Source: Anaerolineae bacterium
GTDB lineage: Bacteria; Chloroflexota; Anaerolineae; Aggregatilineales; Phototrophicaceae
Length of the DNA stretch: 39,814 bases
NCBI GenBank assembly: GCA_022843745.1
Contig: JALHNB010000060.1
Coordinates: forward strand, 1-39,814
Reading direction: 5' to 3'
Below the pieces are notes generated by a model. The model was not told the DNA's origin, did no database searches, and saw only the letters and a list, made by a program, of their open reading frames with translations. Positions within the stretch are counted from its first letter, which is position 1; the number at the start of each line of letters is the position of its first letter. The position numbers and the translations under genes are program-made. This document shows positions 1-7,337 of the stretch, one piece after another.

Positions 1-1
1 A

Positions 2-59
2 CCCCTCCCCATCGCAATGGGGAGGGGCTTAAAATCAGCTTGACTCCCCAGATTGGAGA
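2..59. repeat. Family B palindrome (CCCCTCCCCAT hairpin), cut by window edge
   Basis: A perfect 11-bp stem (2-12 and 17-27) encloses the 4-nt loop CGCA. The bases up to 59 continue the element. The reverse complement of 1-59 closely matches 30449-30514, including the stem, the following AAG, the GGAGTCAAGC block and the TCTCCAAT end, so this is a dispersed repeat and not a gene-specific terminator. No T-run follows on the + strand. It lies just upstream of topA. Confidence 0.75.
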
Positions 60-104
60 AGGGCATCCTGATGAAGGTCATAAAATTTACCGGAATAGAG
101 CGTT

Positions 105-2060
105 ATGAGTAAAACCTATCTGGTTATTGTCGAATCACCCGGCAAAATCAAAAAGCTGAAGGCCATTCTCGGCTCAGACTATGAAATTATCGCCAGTATG
201 GGTCATGTGGTCGATTTGCCGCCGAAATCCTTTGGCATTGACCTGAATACCATGCAGCCCGATTATGTGGTGCTTAAAGGCGATGTCGCCAAACGCATCC
301 GAAGCGAAGCAAAAAATTCGTATCAAACGATTTACCTGGCCTCTGATCCAGATCGCGAGGGAGAGGCCATTAGTTATCATGTCGCTGGCCTCGTCAGGCG
401 TGCCAATCCGAAAGCGGTCATGCAGCGCGTCACATTTGATGCGATTACGCCGTCTGCTGTGAAAGCAGCTTTCAATCAACCCCGTGCGCTGGATACTCGT
501 TTGGTCGCAGCGCAGGAAACACGGCGCTTATTGGATAGGATGGTGGGATTCCCGGCTTCCCGTTTCCTGTGGCAGTTTGTTCATGGGAAGGGACTATCGG
601 CTGGGCGCGTACAAAGTGTCGCGCTGCGGCTGGTGGTCGAACGCGATCATGCGATTGCCACTTTCGTGCCGGAAGAATACTGGACGATTACGGGTTTATT
701 CAAAGCAAAAGAGGGCGAATTTACGGCGAAACTGACGCGGTGGCAGGGCAAAAAACCCGCTTTGAAAACGAAAGCTGATGCCGATGCGGTGTTGATGGCG
801 CTCAAGGGGCTGCCGTTCCAGATCAAGGATGTTATCCCCAAGCAGCGCCAGCAGAAACCGCCTGTTCCGTTCATCACGTCATCTTTGCAACAGGCCGCCA
901 GTTCGCACCTGAGACTCTCTCCAGATACGACGATGAAGCTGGCACAGCAGCTCTATGAAAATGGACACATCACGTATATGCGCACGGACAGCCCAGCCAT
1001 AGCGCCCGAAGGCGAAGCGATGGCGAAGGCGACTATTCGGAAACTGTATGGCGACAACTATGTCGGCAGCACCCGCTATGCCGCAAAGGGCAATTCGCAG
1101 GAGGCCCACGAGTGCATCCGCCCGACAGATACAGAAGTATCGCCACAGGCATTACGATTGACTTCCAGTAAAGAAAGTGACCGCGCTGCCGCCTTGTATG
1201 AACTCATCTACAAGCGCTTTCTCGCCAGCCAGATGGCGAATGCCGTATTCAACGAAGTCCATGTCAGCGTCGCAGGTGGCGCGGCGATCTTCAGCGCAAA
1301 AGGCTCACAGCTTGCCTTCGATGGTTTCCTGCGAGTCTATGGTTATGATGAAGAAAAAGAGTCGATCAAACGGGCTGACGATGATGACGAGGAAGAAACG
1401 CCGACCAACAAACAGCTACCACCATTGAAAGCTGGCGAACCAGCACAGCCGCTTAAGCTGACCACGCAGCAGCATTTTACGAAGCCTCCCAATCCCTACA
1501 CGGAAGCACTGTTGATTAAGGCTCTGGAGCAGCATGGCGTGGGCAGACCGTCCACCTATGCGCAGACAGTGGCGACCATCAAGCAGCGCGATTATGTCGC
1601 GATCTCGAATCGAAAACTGGCATCGACAGCATTGGGCAAGGAAGTCCATCAGGTATTATCGACCAAATTATCAGGCTTATTTGAAGTGTCATTTACCGCC
1701 CAGATGGAGACGGCGCTGGATGAGATTGCCGCTGGTAAGCAGAACGGGCGTGACTATCTGCGGGCATTCTGGACGCAGGTATCGCCGCAATTCGGGCAAA
1801 AGGTCATTGCGGCAACACTGGCTCAATCTAGAACCTCAACTTCTGAAGCTGAAGGTGATACGCCTGCTCCCAAGCGTACACGCCGCCCCAAATCCAGCAA
1901 AACGCCTCGGAAGACAGCGGCACCCCCCGTGCCGGTCAACAGTGAATATGGCGTTTGTCCACAGTGTGGCAAGGCGCTGGTCAAACGTAAAGGGCCGCGT
2001 GGCGAATTCCTGGGCTGCGCGGGTTTCCCCAAGTGTCGTTTTACCCGTCCGCTGTCCTGA
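105..2060 (+). CDS. topA: DNA topoisomerase I (type IA)
   Basis: Relaxes negatively supercoiled DNA by transient cleavage of one strand through a 5'-phosphotyrosine. The 651-residue protein begins with a TOPRIM domain (IVESPGK with E10; DPDREGE at 81-87). The type IA core follows, with GLSAGRVQS near 163-171 and the active-site block YMRTDS, whose Tyr is residue 291. An acidic patch near 425-435 and a Lys/Pro/Arg-rich linker (about 585-612) lead to one C-terminal zinc ribbon with Cys 618, 621, 638 and 644. Many bacterial TopA proteins are longer and carry several ribbons (E. coli about 865 residues), so this is a short single-ribbon form. The start has only a weak purine-rich site (GGAATAGAG) ahead, but TOPRIM begins right after it. 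It stands alone here. Confidence 0.95.
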   Translation: MSKTYLVIVESPGKIKKLKAILGSDYEIIASMGHVVDLPPKSFGIDLNTMQPDYVVLKGDVAKRIRSEAKNSYQTIYLASDPDREGEAISYHVAGLVRRANPKAVMQRVTFDAITPSAVKAAFNQPRALDTRLVAAQETRRLLDRMVGFPASRFLWQFVHGKGLSAGRVQSVALRLVVERDHAIATFVPEEYWTITGLFKAKEGEFTAKLTRWQGKKPALKTKADADAVLMALKGLPFQIKDVIPKQRQQKPPVPFITSSLQQAASSHLRLSPDTTMKLAQQLYENGHITYMRTDSPAIAPEGEAMAKATIRKLYGDNYVGSTRYAAKGNSQEAHECIRPTDTEVSPQALRLTSSKESDRAAALYELIYKRFLASQMANAVFNEVHVSVAGGAAIFSAKGSQLAFDGFLRVYGYDEEKESIKRADDDDEEETPTNKQLPPLKAGEPAQPLKLTTQQHFTKPPNPYTEALLIKALEQHGVGRPSTYAQTVATIKQRDYVAISNRKLASTALGKEVHQVLSTKLSGLFEVSFTAQMETALDEIAAGKQNGRDYLRAFWTQVSPQFGQKVIAATLAQSRTSTSEAEGDTPAPKRTRRPKSSKTPRKTAAPPVPVNSEYGVCPQCGKALVKRKGPRGEFLGCAGFPKCRFTRPLS

Positions 2061-2117
2061 CATGAGGGGAGGAATTGTTTTCCAGCTATGTCACCGCCAT
2101 CGGTTGATGATGTTTAA

Positions 2118-2234
2118 GAAAATAATCGGATAACAAAAACGCAGGCAAGGCACGCCTTGCCCCTACATTTCGCAGGTTTTGTAGGGGTTTGGTGTGCCAA
2201 ACCCTCGTTACCCGTCTGAATTTTTAATCTGCAT
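2118..2234 (+). repeat. Composite palindromic element, copy 1 (family A)
   Basis: About 117 bp holding two palindromes. The first, near 2144-2161, has arms GGCAAGGC/GCCTTGCC. The second, near 2180-2205, has GGGTTTGG/CCAAACCC arms preceded by GTAG. The whole block, from AATAATCGGATAAC at the left to TTTTTAATCTGCAT at the right, recurs in inverted orientation at 28366-28489 with scattered differences. It fills most of the gap between topA and the sulfatase gene, whose 3' ends converge here. Confidence 0.8.
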
Positions 2235-2285
2235 AAACCGACGGCTACCGAAATCCAAACCGACTGAAGGGGGTATATCGGGCAT

Positions 2286-3668
2286 CTACACCTTAAGATC
2301 GTTCAAAAGCTGCGCCTCTGTCCAGGGATTGAGCGCTAGATCACGGATGTCGTTCATCCAGTCGTACAGCCGATGCCGGAGTCGAGTCACTTCTGTCTGA
2401 TAAGCTGGATCGGCGGCGAGGTTGTTCAGTTCGCCGGCATCAGACGGAAGATGATACAGCTCGTCTTCGGCGGTTGCGTTCCAGATATATTTCCATTCGC
2501 GGTCACGCACCATCCGCTGCGTATACAGGCCAAACTGATTGCCATGATACATCGAGAAGATGTCTTCCCGGGTGTCGGTGGCTTGACCTTTCATGATCGG
2601 CAGCAGGCTTTGACCGCTAAAAGTGTCGGGAATGACCCCACCCGCGACATCGCAGAATGTGGCTGCCAGATCAATCGCGCTGGAAACAAAAGCACCCTGC
2701 TGCGTGTTCGCCTTAATAACATCTGGCCAGCGCATTATCAACGGGACGCGAACGACATCATCGTACATGATGTAATGCTTGTCGATCATGCCGTGTCCGC
2801 CGCACATATCCCCATGATCGGATGTATAAATCACCAGCGTTTGATTGGCGATATTGAGTGCTTCCAGCGCAGCCAGAATCCGGCCAATCTGGGCATCAAT
2901 GAGTGAAATTTCGCCGAAATAACGCGCCACAATCGGCGACCAATTTTCCCACGTCCAATCATCCACTTGCCATGTGCGCCGCTGCTGCTTCTGGATGTAC
3001 GGCTTTTTCTCAAGTGAATCAGGGAAGCTGGGCCAGGGGACAATATCCTTGGGGTTATACATGGAAGCGTAAGGCTCAGGCACGATATTCGGCAGATGCG
3101 GCTCAGATGGATCCCAACGGATAAAAAACGGCGCATCGTTCTGGCTGAACTGCTCGATCAGCCGGATCGTATTGCTGGCTCCCCAGCCTAATCGGGACTG
3201 CTCCGGCGTGATATGCGGATCGGATTCTCCAAACCAGCCCTGTGAGCGCTCACGGCGCGGGAGACCCTGCTCAGCCCGCCAATTTGCATAGTCTTCTTCC
3301 GGCACATACTCATGGAAGCCATAATCGAAGGCATCTTTCTGCGGGTGAACATGCCATTTGCCGACATACCCCAGATTGTAGCCTGCCGTGCGCAGGGATT
3401 GGCTAAAGGTTGGCAGGCCTTCTCTGGCAGGGCGCGGCGCTTCCGACTCCCAGTTGCAGATCGAGAGATGTTTACTCGTCCATACGCCATGTATCAGGCT
3501 GTTGCGAACGGGAATGCACAACGGAATCGGGCAAAAAGCGTGTGTAAAATTCGCGCCTTCCGCCGCCAGCCGATCCAGATGAGGGGTTTTTACAAGCGGG
3601 TGTCCATTAACGCCGAGGCTGTCAAAACGGTGCTGATCGACATGGACAAGTATGATGTTGGGCTGCAT
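2286..3668 (-). CDS. Type I sulfatase, predicted cytoplasmic
   Basis: Hydrolyses a sulfate ester using a formylglycine made from Cys by a maturase that is not encoded in this window. The 460-residue protein carries the modification motif CIPVR (C51), the N-terminal metal ligand region HVDQHR (D11), GKWH (103-106) and the metal-binding block YTSDHGD (D284, H285). These are the usual alkaline-phosphatase-superfamily landmarks. The N-terminus runs straight into the first beta strand (MQPNIILVHVD), with no signal peptide or lipobox, so I infer a cytoplasmic location. It is last in a minus-strand series after a solute-binding protein and two sugar permeases, which suggests it desulfates the imported sugar. 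An AAGG lies about 11 nt before the ATG. The exact substrate cannot be read from sequence. Confidence 0.9.
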   Translation of the reverse strand: MQPNIILVHVDQHRFDSLGVNGHPLVKTPHLDRLAAEGANFTHAFCPIPLCIPVRNSLIHGVWTSKHLSICNWESEAPRPAREGLPTFSQSLRTAGYNLGYVGKWHVHPQKDAFDYGFHEYVPEEDYANWRAEQGLPRRERSQGWFGESDPHITPEQSRLGWGASNTIRLIEQFSQNDAPFFIRWDPSEPHLPNIVPEPYASMYNPKDIVPWPSFPDSLEKKPYIQKQQRRTWQVDDWTWENWSPIVARYFGEISLIDAQIGRILAALEALNIANQTLVIYTSDHGDMCGGHGMIDKHYIMYDDVVRVPLIMRWPDVIKANTQQGAFVSSAIDLAATFCDVAGGVIPDTFSGQSLLPIMKGQATDTREDIFSMYHGNQFGLYTQRMVRDREWKYIWNATAEDELYHLPSDAGELNNLAADPAYQTEVTRLRHRLYDWMNDIRDLALNPWTEAQLLNDLKV

Positions 3669-3693
3669 GTGATGTGATGAACCTTTCTAAAGG

Positions 3694-3754
3694 GTTATGC
3701 CCTGATGCCGCTGGAGGATCGCTCTAGCGAGTTATGCCCTGATGCCGCCGGAGG
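3694..3754. repeat. Short direct duplication of the permease 3' end
   Basis: The 24 bp at 3694-3717 recur at 3731-3754 with one mismatch (offset 37). The second copy contains the last codons and stop of the MalG-like permease gene. The first lies just beyond the stop, in the spacer to the sulfatase gene. It looks like a small tandem duplication that left a vestigial C-terminus and stop behind the real one. Confidence 0.8.
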
Positions 3755-4565
3755 TTAATCCGCTGACATAATATTTCATGCCAAACGAGAAGAAAATAAT
3801 CAAAGGCACCGTCGCGACGATATACGCCGCCATCTGTGGCCCAAGATCAGTCACCCCCAGTTCAGAAGTAAATTGGGTGATCGCCACTGCGACGACCTGT
3901 TTTTGTGGGTCGGAGATGACGAGCAGCGGGCGAATATATTGGTTATAGGTCGCCACCAGCCGGATGATCGCGACGGTGACGATGATCGGGCCGGAAAGCG
4001 GAATGGCGATGTACCAGAAAAGCTGAAGTTCCGACCCGCCATCAATCCGCGCGGCATCAAAAAAATCTTCCGGCAGGTTGGCGAAAAAGGTGCGGAATAA
4101 CAGCAGCGAGAAGACCTGTCCACCCGCCATCCAGGGCAGAATGAGCGCCCATAATGTATTCACCAGACCCATCCCACTCAACAGCACGAATTCGGGGATG
4201 AGCGTGAGGATTGGCGGGATCATCAGCAGCGCCAGAATCGACGTGTACAGAATTTCCTTGCCGGGAAATTGATGCCGCGCGAAGGCATACCCGGCGAGGC
4301 TGGCAAAGACGATATTCCCCAACGTCGCCACGCTGGATGCCACCACCGAATTGATGATCGGACGGTTGATGACTTCCCAGGCCAGCGCGAAATTCTCCCA
4401 GCGAATCGGGTTCGGCGCAGACCAGAAACGTCCATAAATCTGCCCGTTATCCTTGAGCGACAGAATAATCAGGTACAGGATGGGGATAAAAACCAGGACA
4501 AACAGAATGGTCAAAATCGCAAGAATGACTAACTGGTTTCGGTTGGGGATGAGTTTTGCAATCAT
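3732..4565 (-). CDS. MalG-like sugar ABC transporter permease
   Basis: Inner-membrane subunit of a carbohydrate (CUT1-type) ABC importer. The 277-residue protein has about six membrane segments: the first at 12-35, others through 70-160, then a pair near 190-210 and 245-268. The cytoplasmic EAA coupling loop is at about 166-190 (FFDAARIDGG), where the ATPase docks. The ATG is preceded by AAAGG at 7-nt spacing. It pairs with the MalF-like permease upstream in the same direction. No ATPase gene is present, so a shared MsmX-type ATPase encoded elsewhere is likely (inference). The 3' end is partly duplicated in the adjacent spacer. Confidence 0.93.
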   Translation of the reverse strand: MIAKLIPNRNQLVILAILTILFVLVFIPILYLIILSLKDNGQIYGRFWSAPNPIRWENFALAWEVINRPIINSVVASSVATLGNIVFASLAGYAFARHQFPGKEILYTSILALLMIPPILTLIPEFVLLSGMGLVNTLWALILPWMAGGQVFSLLLFRTFFANLPEDFFDAARIDGGSELQLFWYIAIPLSGPIIVTVAIIRLVATYNQYIRPLLVISDPQKQVVAVAITQFTSELGVTDLGPQMAAYIVATVPLIIFFSFGMKYYVSGLTSGGIRA

Positions 4566-4604
4566 AAATTGACCTTTAGGAACGAGTTTTCAACCGATTT
4601 TGCT

Positions 4605-4728
4605 GCACTAAACCCCTCCCTAAATCCCTCCCCACTTCGCTTCGCTCGTAGAGAGGGACTTGAAGACTGCATGACTCCCCTCTCCATGAGCTTGCGAAAT
4701 GGGGAGGAGTCGGGGGAGGAGTAAGATT
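4605..4728. repeat. Family B imperfect long hairpin between permease genes
   Basis: The spacer between the two permease genes is filled by alternating CCCCTCC-type and GGGGAGG-type blocks that can fold back on each other (ACCCCTCC near 4612 with GGGGGAGGAGT near 4711; GACTCCCC near 4672 with GGGGAGGAGTC near 4699). Arms are imperfect, and the words match the family B elements at 1-59, 10431-10472 and 30449-30525. Such a hairpin may affect mRNA stability or read-through inside the operon. Confidence 0.6.
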
Positions 4729-4763
4729 CTACCAGCACCTGAATAGTTACCATAAATTAACCC

Positions 4764-6743
4764 TTATACCGCTGGTTCGCGCCGCGCACGGTAGCTGAAA
4801 ATTGTGCCAGCAAGAATAATGACAAAAAGGACAATGCCGATAGCGGATGCCACGCCCATTTTATTGAGCCGCGTCGCCATGAGGTACAGTTCCAGCGCCG
4901 GGGTATAGGTGGCAGAACCCGGCCCACCGCCCGTTGTCAAAAACACCAGTTCAAAAGTTTGGACGGTGGCGATAAACGTCAGAATGGTCAGCATCCTGGC
5001 CTGCCCAAGCAGCAGAGGTACATCAATGTGCCAGAAACGCCGAAGGCCGGAAGCGCCATCCACCCTGGAAGCATCAAAAATTTCGTCGGAAATCCCGATC
5101 AGGCCGCCGTAAAACACCAGCAGCGCGAAGGGGTCTACCCAGGGAAAGCCGATAAAAATAATCGACAGCAGCGCGACTCGTCCGTCCCCGTACCAGACCT
5201 GCGTCCAGTCCTTCAGTCCAAGCGCGATCAGGGTTTGATTAAGCAGGCCAATATTCGGGTCATAGATGTTGTTCCACACCATGATCTCGACGACCATCGG
5301 CAGGACAATCGGAATGATGAACAGGGTGCGGAAAACATAACGGGCGGTTTTGTGGCGTACATGGAAAATCAACTCGGCAGCCAGCAGCGGCACGGTTACG
5401 ATCCGCGCGATGCCGACGATAATGAGGATCAACACATTCAGGAAGCCTGACCAGAAGAAACGATCCTGAAGCAGATAGGCGAAATTTTCCAGCCCGACCC
5501 ATTCGGCGCTGACACCCGGTTTCCAGTCCGTGAAGGCATGATACAGGCCGGAAGCCGCCGGGTAGTAATTGAAGGTCGCTAGCAAGAGAATCGTGGGCAG
5601 GATAAACAGATAGGACAGCCGCGCGCGCCACATCCGCCTTAAAAGCTTGCGCGGGCCAGCCGTGCGCGTTTCCCAGAATATTCGTCCGCTGTCGGTACTG
5701 CGGATCGACCAACCCGCGAAGGCCGTCGTAAGTACCAGCAGGGCAATCGCGCCATACACGGTCTGGTTGCGCTGCGATTGGTTCGACTCTACGGCGGCGG
5801 CAGCCAGTTGTTGATTCTGAAGCTGACCATACCCGCCTTCGGTTGTAAAAGCCACGACAGAACCATCACCCGCGATAGCCACATCCATCAGAGTGGCATC
5901 CTGCTCAAACGTTTGCAGAATCTCGCCCGCGTCATTGAGCAGCAGGGCGCGGCCTGTATTCGTGGCGGCGAGAATATTCTGACCATTCTGGGTGAGGGCG
6001 ATTCGCTCGACGGGCGCACCCACTGAGGCCTCCCACACGATGCTGCCGTTGCCGCCGTGAACCAGCGTGACCGTGCCATCGGTTGTACCGACGGCGATCC
6101 GCGCACCGTTGGCTGTCACCGCCAGATCGGAAATGGCGTAATCAAGAAAGGCTTGCAGGAGCGCCTGACCGCTGCGGCTGTAAATCGTTAAGCGGCTGCC
6201 GTCTGTGCCAACCACAGCCCGCGCGTTATCGCCCGTGCCGTAAATATCAACCGCCCGCACATTTGTCCCGTCAGTGTCCTGCCAGAGCAGCGTTCCGGCT
6301 TCGTCCAGTCCATAGACGGAGCGATCATTGGCGGTGACAGCGAGAAATGAACCGTCGTCCGCAATCGCGACATTATTCGCCGAACGGGGCGCTTTGAATT
6401 CCCACACAGCCTGCCCATCAGCATCGAGCAGGTAGGTGTTGCGATCTTCCGAAGCGGCTGCCGTCCACAGGCCGTCCGAGGTGATATCCACGCCCAGGAT
6501 GCTGTTTTCCGCCTCAAACTCCCACAAACGGCTGCCGCTGGCATCATAGACTTCCAGCACATTACTGGACGACCCAAATGCGATCCTGTCGCCGTCACCG
6601 TTGATCGCCGTCGTGTTGAGGCGACCATTCACGGTCACATCCCAAAGAACACCTGTCAGTTGGCCTTGAGTCAACGAGAGAACGATGATAACCGCGATTG
6701 CCACAAACAATATTGCAGCGAACAGGCGGATCGGTAATTTCAT
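4764..6743 (-). CDS. MalF-like ABC permease fused to an extracytoplasmic beta-propeller
   Basis: Sugar ABC importer permease with an unusual N-terminal half. From the ATG at 6743 the product is 659 residues. A first membrane anchor at about 5-25 (LFAAILFVAIAVIIVL) leads into repeats of about 40 residues from roughly 30 to 325, resembling WD40/PQQ-type propeller blades (LYDxDGxxLWxF, VAIADDGSFLA, VAVTxNGxRIAVG). A second helix lies at about 333-353. A standard MalF-type permease follows (about 375-655) with its EAA loop at 553-581 (IFDASRVDGASGL). The two helices place the propeller outside the membrane while leaving the permease in normal orientation. A TTG at 6776 would add 11 residues; neither start has a strong ribosome-binding site, and I prefer the ATG. 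It lies between the binding protein and the MalG-like permease. Confidence 0.92.
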   Translation of the reverse strand: MKLPIRLFAAILFVAIAVIIVLSLTQGQLTGVLWDVTVNGRLNTTAINGDGDRIAFGSSSNVLEVYDASGSRLWEFEAENSILGVDITSDGLWTAAASEDRNTYLLDADGQAVWEFKAPRSANNVAIADDGSFLAVTANDRSVYGLDEAGTLLWQDTDGTNVRAVDIYGTGDNARAVVGTDGSRLTIYSRSGQALLQAFLDYAISDLAVTANGARIAVGTTDGTVTLVHGGNGSIVWEASVGAPVERIALTQNGQNILAATNTGRALLLNDAGEILQTFEQDATLMDVAIAGDGSVVAFTTEGGYGQLQNQQLAAAAVESNQSQRNQTVYGAIALLVLTTAFAGWSIRSTDSGRIFWETRTAGPRKLLRRMWRARLSYLFILPTILLLATFNYYPAASGLYHAFTDWKPGVSAEWVGLENFAYLLQDRFFWSGFLNVLILIIVGIARIVTVPLLAAELIFHVRHKTARYVFRTLFIIPIVLPMVVEIMVWNNIYDPNIGLLNQTLIALGLKDWTQVWYGDGRVALLSIIFIGFPWVDPFALLVFYGGLIGISDEIFDASRVDGASGLRRFWHIDVPLLLGQARMLTILTFIATVQTFELVFLTTGGGPGSATYTPALELYLMATRLNKMGVASAIGIVLFVIILAGTIFSYRARREPAV

Positions 6744-6902
6744 AGCATGGGATTCCCAATCATTCCTGCCCGACAAACCAATGGTTTCAATGGTGTGCCG
6801 GACAGATTTTACATAGTCAGATATTTCCAGGCGCTGTTGTCTGATCCGTAGGAGCGCAATAATACGTTTTAACGGTTAAATACGGAAACACGCCAACGTT
6901 TC

Positions 6903-7034
6903 GTAGGGACACGATGATGCGTTTTAACGATTAAATACGGAGTTTAGCGGATGGCATGTAGGGGCGAGGCATGCCTCGCCCCTACGAAATCTGTACTCCG
7001 GCTTATTTTGTTAAAACGCATGGATCGTGTCCTG
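6903..7034. repeat. Nested inverted repeat with a perfect central palindrome
   Basis: The outer arms share GGACACGAT, GCGTTTTAAC and CGGAGT blocks in inverted orientation. Between them lies a perfect 28-bp palindrome (6958-6985) with ends GTAGGGGCGAGG and CCTCGCCCCTAC. The left arm also recurs as a direct copy at 6846-6886. This looks like a non-autonomous palindromic element; no open frame lies inside. Confidence 0.75.
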
Positions 7035-7149
7035 TTGGATGCAAGAGCGCACAGCGGTGCGCCCCTACAAAATCCGTGCTCCGTATTAATTTGTAAAACT
7101 ACATTAGAACCCATCTGAAAATTCGAACTTCCGCGCCAAAACGGTATCT

Positions 7150-7220
7150 GTAGGGGCAGGTCTCAGACCTGCCCGTTGTGTATCATGGCATCATGGGCGG
7201 GTCTCAGACCCGCCCCTACA
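7150..7220. repeat. Pair of family A palindromes with TCTCAGA cores
   Basis: Two palindromes lie close together: 7154-7174 (GGGCAGGTCTCAGACCTGCCC less its outer base) and 7195-7215 (GGGCGGGTCTCAGACC...). The outer GTAG at 7150 and CTAC at 7216-7219 bracket the pair. The inner stems differ by a compensated base pair, so complementarity is kept while the sequence changes. Confidence 0.8.
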
Positions 7221-7337
7221 AAAGATTCGCCGAATATTCAGAAAGGTTCTTATTGCGCCCCTACACAAGAACACTCCCGATTCTCCAAAAATCTCGTGTT
7301 GCGAAATGCACTGGAGAGGGCAGGGGGATCAATAGGC

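Larger units (their letters stand above)
6744..7337. other. 594-bp spacer of nested palindromes inside the sugar operon
   Basis: No gene is visible. The spacer holds several family A palindromes (6958-6985, 7048-7064, 7154-7174, 7195-7215), a half copy at 7253-7265, and a longer inverted repeat whose arms (about 6903-6942 and 6995-7034) flank the perfect 28-bp palindrome at 6958-6985. A further arm-like copy lies at 6846-6886. It separates the solute-binding protein gene from the permease genes and could form a series of strong hairpins in the transcript. Confidence 0.8.

Noticed and set aside
7150-7220. Possible CRISPR-like repeat pair
   Set aside because: There are only two units, each itself a palindrome. 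There is no regular spacer series and no cas gene, and the pair belongs to the dispersed palindrome family.
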